Below, piece after piece: positions 61,706 through 64,000 of a stretch of 64,000 nt of DNA. The notes beneath the pieces were generated by a model that was given only the letters and a program-made list of their open reading frames with translations, did not search any database and was not told the DNA's origin. Positions within the stretch are counted from its first letter, which is position 1; each line of letters starts with the position of its first letter. The position numbers and the translations under genes are program-made. The DNA comes from Bradyrhizobium erythrophlei (GTDB taxonomy: Bacteria > Pseudomonadota > Alphaproteobacteria > Rhizobiales > Xanthobacteraceae), in the NCBI RefSeq assembly GCF_900129505.1, contig NZ_LT670818.1, forward strand, positions 682,001 through 746,000, in the 5' to 3' direction.

Positions 61706-62727
61706 GCGAGCGCCCCCGCAAGCCCCAGACCTTCAAGCTCGGCGATCCCGGCGTGATCGTGATGGATGCGGATGAAACCGGCCGCCCCTCGCGCGGCACG
61801 GTCCGCATCACGCCGGAAAGCGACCCCGCGCTGCTGCCGGTCCCGGTCGAAGCGCCGCTGCTCCCGGCGCGGCGCGGCTTTCCCTGGGGAACGGTGTTCT
61901 GGAGCGCGGTCGGCGGACTGGTCCTGCTCGGTCTCGGTCTCAGCGTTACCCATTTGATCGAAGACCTGTTCGCGCGCAGCGAGGGGCTCGGCTTTCTCGG
62001 TCTCGGCTTTGCGTCCGCCGCCGCGCTGGCCTTGGCCATTGTGGTCGCGCGCGAAGCGCTCGGGCTGGCGCGGCTTGCGACCATCGAAAAACTGCATCTG
62101 CGCGCCGCGGAGGTGCTCGTCAGCGACGACCGCGCCGAAAGCCGCGGCATCGTGCAGGACCTGATCAAACTTGCGCACCAGAACCCGCATCTGGCGCGGG
62201 CCCGGGCCGCGCTGCAGGGCCATGCCGGCGACATCATCGACGGCGCCGATATGATCCGGCTGGCCGAGCGCGAGTTGATGACGCCGCTGGACCAGGAGGC
62301 GCGCCGGCTGGTGTCGTCGGCCGCGCAACGGGTTTCGATCGTCACCGCGGTCAGTCCCCGCGCGCTGGTCGACGTGCTCTTTGTCTTCGTGGCCTCGCTG
62401 CGTCTGATCCGGCAACTGGCGCTGCTCTATGGCGGGCGACCCGGCGCGCTCGGCATGTTCAGGCTGCTGCGTCATGTCGTCGCCCACGTCGCCATCACCG
62501 GCGGCATGGCGGCCAGCGACAGCCTGATCCAGCAGGTGCTCGGCCATGGCATCGCGGCAAAGCTGTCGCAGCGGCTCGGCGAAGGCGTGCTCAACGGGCT
62601 TTTGACCGCGCGGCTCGGACTTGCCGCCATCGACGTCACCCGCCCGCTGCCATTCACCGCCCTGCCGCGGCCGGTGCTCGCCGACCTCGCCAAGGACCTG
62701 CTGCGCAAGCGCGACGGCGAGGACTAG
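61702..62727 (+). CDS. ycjF: YcjF family (DUF697) membrane protein
   Basis: A 341-aa protein: soluble N-terminus (1-65), two transmembrane helices (about 68-88 and 100-120), then a soluble helical DUF697 domain with a further hydrophobic segment (TAVSPRALVDVLFVFVASLRLI). The start ATG at 61702 overlaps the ycjX stop, so the two are co-translated. Confidence 0.92.
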   Translation: MSERPRKPQTFKLGDPGVIVMDADETGRPSRGTVRITPESDPALLPVPVEAPLLPARRGFPWGTVFWSAVGGLVLLGLGLSVTHLIEDLFARSEGLGFLGLGFASAAALALAIVVAREALGLARLATIEKLHLRAAEVLVSDDRAESRGIVQDLIKLAHQNPHLARARAALQGHAGDIIDGADMIRLAERELMTPLDQEARRLVSSAAQRVSIVTAVSPRALVDVLFVFVASLRLIRQLALLYGGRPGALGMFRLLRHVVAHVAITGGMAASDSLIQQVLGHGIAAKLSQRLGEGVLNGLLTARLGLAAIDVTRPLPFTALPRPVLADLAKDLLRKRDGED

Positions 62728-62820
62728 CCTTTTCCGCGCGATACCGGGGCCGAACGAAATGGCCGCCCGAAGGCGGCTGGATTTCATCTTGCCGAAGCTG
62801 CGGGCGCGGAAAGGCTCCGG

Positions 62821-63114
62821 TCAATCGCAAACCTGGACCCGGCGAAAACGCCAGTCATAGCCGTCCCAGTAGCGTTCGCGGACGAACCGGCAAGCGGGCT
62901 CTTCGACATAGACCGGCGCCGGCGCATAATAGGCCGGAGGCGGGGGCGGCGGAGCAGGCCGTGACGCCAGGGCGCCGCCGAGCAGCGCGCCGCCGATCAA
63001 TCCGCCCACCACGCCGGCGGCGATTTCGCCATTCTCCGCCCTTGCAGGCTGCGGCAACACAAGCGGGCTTGCAGCCAACATCACAGCCAGGATGGCTGGC
63101 GCGATCTTGCTCAT
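62821..63114 (-). CDS. Small exported Gly-rich protein
   Basis: A 97-aa protein with a signal peptide (MSKIAPAILAVMLAASPLVLPQPARA), a glycine-zipper-like segment (AAGVVGGLIGGALLGGALA), a Pro/Tyr linker and a C-terminal CRFVRERYWDGYDWRFRRVQVC with two Cys. GGAG lies seven bases before the ATG. This type is common among envelope proteins of Rhizobiales; function unknown. Confidence 0.8.
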   Translation of the reverse strand: MSKIAPAILAVMLAASPLVLPQPARAENGEIAAGVVGGLIGGALLGGALASRPAPPPPPPAYYAPAPVYVEEPACRFVRERYWDGYDWRFRRVQVCD

Positions 63115-63219
63115 GATTCATCTCCAGGTCGCGGCTCCGAATCGTGCGGGGGCCGCCGTGCCAAACCATCATACATTACGCGATTAACGCATTCTTAAGC
63201 CTGCGGGCAAGTCGGAAAA

Positions 63220-64000
63220 TTATTCGGAAACGCGAGGCGAGCCCTCGAACGAGAGCGACATGACGTCGCTGTTCGCCAGGGCCGCAACGCGCCATGGCAG
63301 GTGGACCTCGCCCGCCAGCACGCGCCAGCGATACAGCGGCGAGTCCGGTGGCGGCGAAAGTTCGGGTGTCCAGCCGGTCAGCTTCTCCAAGGCGTAGCTG
63401 TCCATCACGATGCCGCGCCAGTTGCGGTCGACGCGCTCCAGCGGCTCCCTGTGCGCCGGAATGTCCTCCCAGAGCGGGCTCCTGTCGTCGGGTACGCGGC
63501 CGACATAGAGCCCGGCATGGCCCCTGATCAGATTCATGCCGGGGTCGCCAAAGCCCATGAAGCGGCCGCGCTCGTTGATCTGGATCACCGGCACGCGGCC
63601 GTTGAAGAACCAGCGCAGCATGGCATAGGTCCGGTAGTCGGTGGTGGCGATCCAGGTCGCGCCGGTCTTCTGCAACTCGGCCTGCGCCCGGTCCGCGACC
63701 TGCTCGTAGCCCGCCTCGCCGCCGATCGGGTCGACCTTGCCGAGGAAATTCCAGGGGGTGACGACATAATAGAGAAAGACCGCCACCACGAAGATGATGC
63801 CGGAAACGATAGCCGCCCTGGCCCAGGGGATCGCCGATCTCACCAGCCATGCCGGATAGCCTTGCCGCGGCAGCAGCGCGATGTTGATGGCGGCTGCGGC
63901 AAATCCGGCCGGCCACATGAACATCGGCCAGGTATCGCCGACCCGCAATGTCAGCGATTTCCAGAGGAAATAAAGGAAGGGAAGGAGCACGGCGGTCGAC
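63220..64000 (-). CDS. Membrane glycosyltransferase-like protein (partial, N-terminus outside window)
   Basis: The C-terminal 260 residues of a larger protein. At least four hydrophobic segments come first (FLYFLWKSLTL, PMFMWPAGFAAAAINIALL, AIVSGIIFVVAVFLYYVV), then a soluble domain with GYEQVADRAQAEL, TWIATTDYRTYAMLRWFFNG and INERGRFMGFGDP. This matches the C-terminal layout of PMT/ArnT-type (GT39/GT83) glycosyltransferases, but the catalytic loop lies outside the window. The frame remains open at 64000. Confidence 0.7.
   Translation of the reverse strand, partial: STAVLLPFLYFLWKSLTLRVGDTWPMFMWPAGFAAAAINIALLPRQGYPAWLVRSAIPWARAAIVSGIIFVVAVFLYYVVTPWNFLGKVDPIGGEAGYEQVADRAQAELQKTGATWIATTDYRTYAMLRWFFNGRVPVIQINERGRFMGFGDPGMNLIRGHAGLYVGRVPDDRSPLWEDIPAHREPLERVDRNWRGIVMDSYALEKLTGWTPELSPPPDSPLYRWRVLAGEVHLPWRVAALANSDVMSLSFEGSPRVSE

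Overview
This is a high-GC alphaproteobacterial chromosome segment, most likely from the Bradyrhizobium / Rhodopseudomonas group (Nitrobacteraceae). The evidence is ctrA beside fliI-fliJ, a chpT gene just upstream of a cheAWYBR operon, an EipA (DUF1134) gene, GANTC (CcrM-type) sites upstream of ctrA, and several families of dispersed palindromic repeats known from this group. Species assignment is inference; no 16S or multilocus evidence lies in the window.

0-16 kb: motility and cell-cycle control. fliI-fliJ (minus) diverge from ctrA across a regulatory gap with GANTC sites and a CtrA-like box. Further on, chpT and cheA-W-Y-B-R lie on the minus strand. Between these are a two-HKD phospholipase D-like protein with a histone-H1-like lysine tail, and a cluster resembling E. 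coli yjfL-yjfM-yjfC: a DUF350 membrane protein, two paralogous small proteins with matching Gly/His-rich C-termini, and a glutathionylspermidine-synthase-like ATP-grasp enzyme. A secreted cytochrome/beta-propeller protein is inserted in the cluster. This cluster is the best candidate for an undescribed system: a ligase acting on the Gly C-termini of small envelope proteins.

16-32 kb: cysQ, a RES-Xre toxin-antitoxin pair, a YHS protein, eipA, a membrane-anchored coiled-coil protein, tRNA-Val(CAC), an animal-type haem peroxidase, several tiny membrane proteins, a secreted phosphoesterase, a TPR-sulfotransferase, a ThDP enzyme, an L,D-transpeptidase and a DUF2927 protein.

32-43 kb: a gene-poor, repeat-rich accessory islet. 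An IS4-family element (12-bp perfect terminal repeats, 10-bp flanking duplication) sits inside a palindromic repeat. Beyond it are degenerate repeats, an SH3-domain protein, an MHS-family transporter, DUF1772 and carboxymuconolactone-decarboxylase-like proteins, an XRE regulator and a membrane-anchored methyltransferase.

43-59 kb: M48 protease and DUF898 genes, then a catabolic block: isovaleryl-CoA-dehydrogenase-like enzyme, two tandem CYP153-type alkane hydroxylases, a two-subunit ThDP decarboxylase, a LysR regulator divergent from an acyl-CoA dehydrogenase / class III CoA-transferase / MaoC-like hydratase operon, a benzoylformate-decarboxylase-like enzyme, and an SDR divergent from a MarR regulator across a perfect palindromic operator. 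The set suggests terminal hydroxylation of an alkyl or branched substrate followed by CoA-ester degradation (inference).

59-64 kb: a haemolysin-III/PAQR protein, the ycjX-ycjF stress GTPase pair, a small secreted Gly-zipper-like protein and the C-terminal part of a membrane glycosyltransferase-like protein running off the window.
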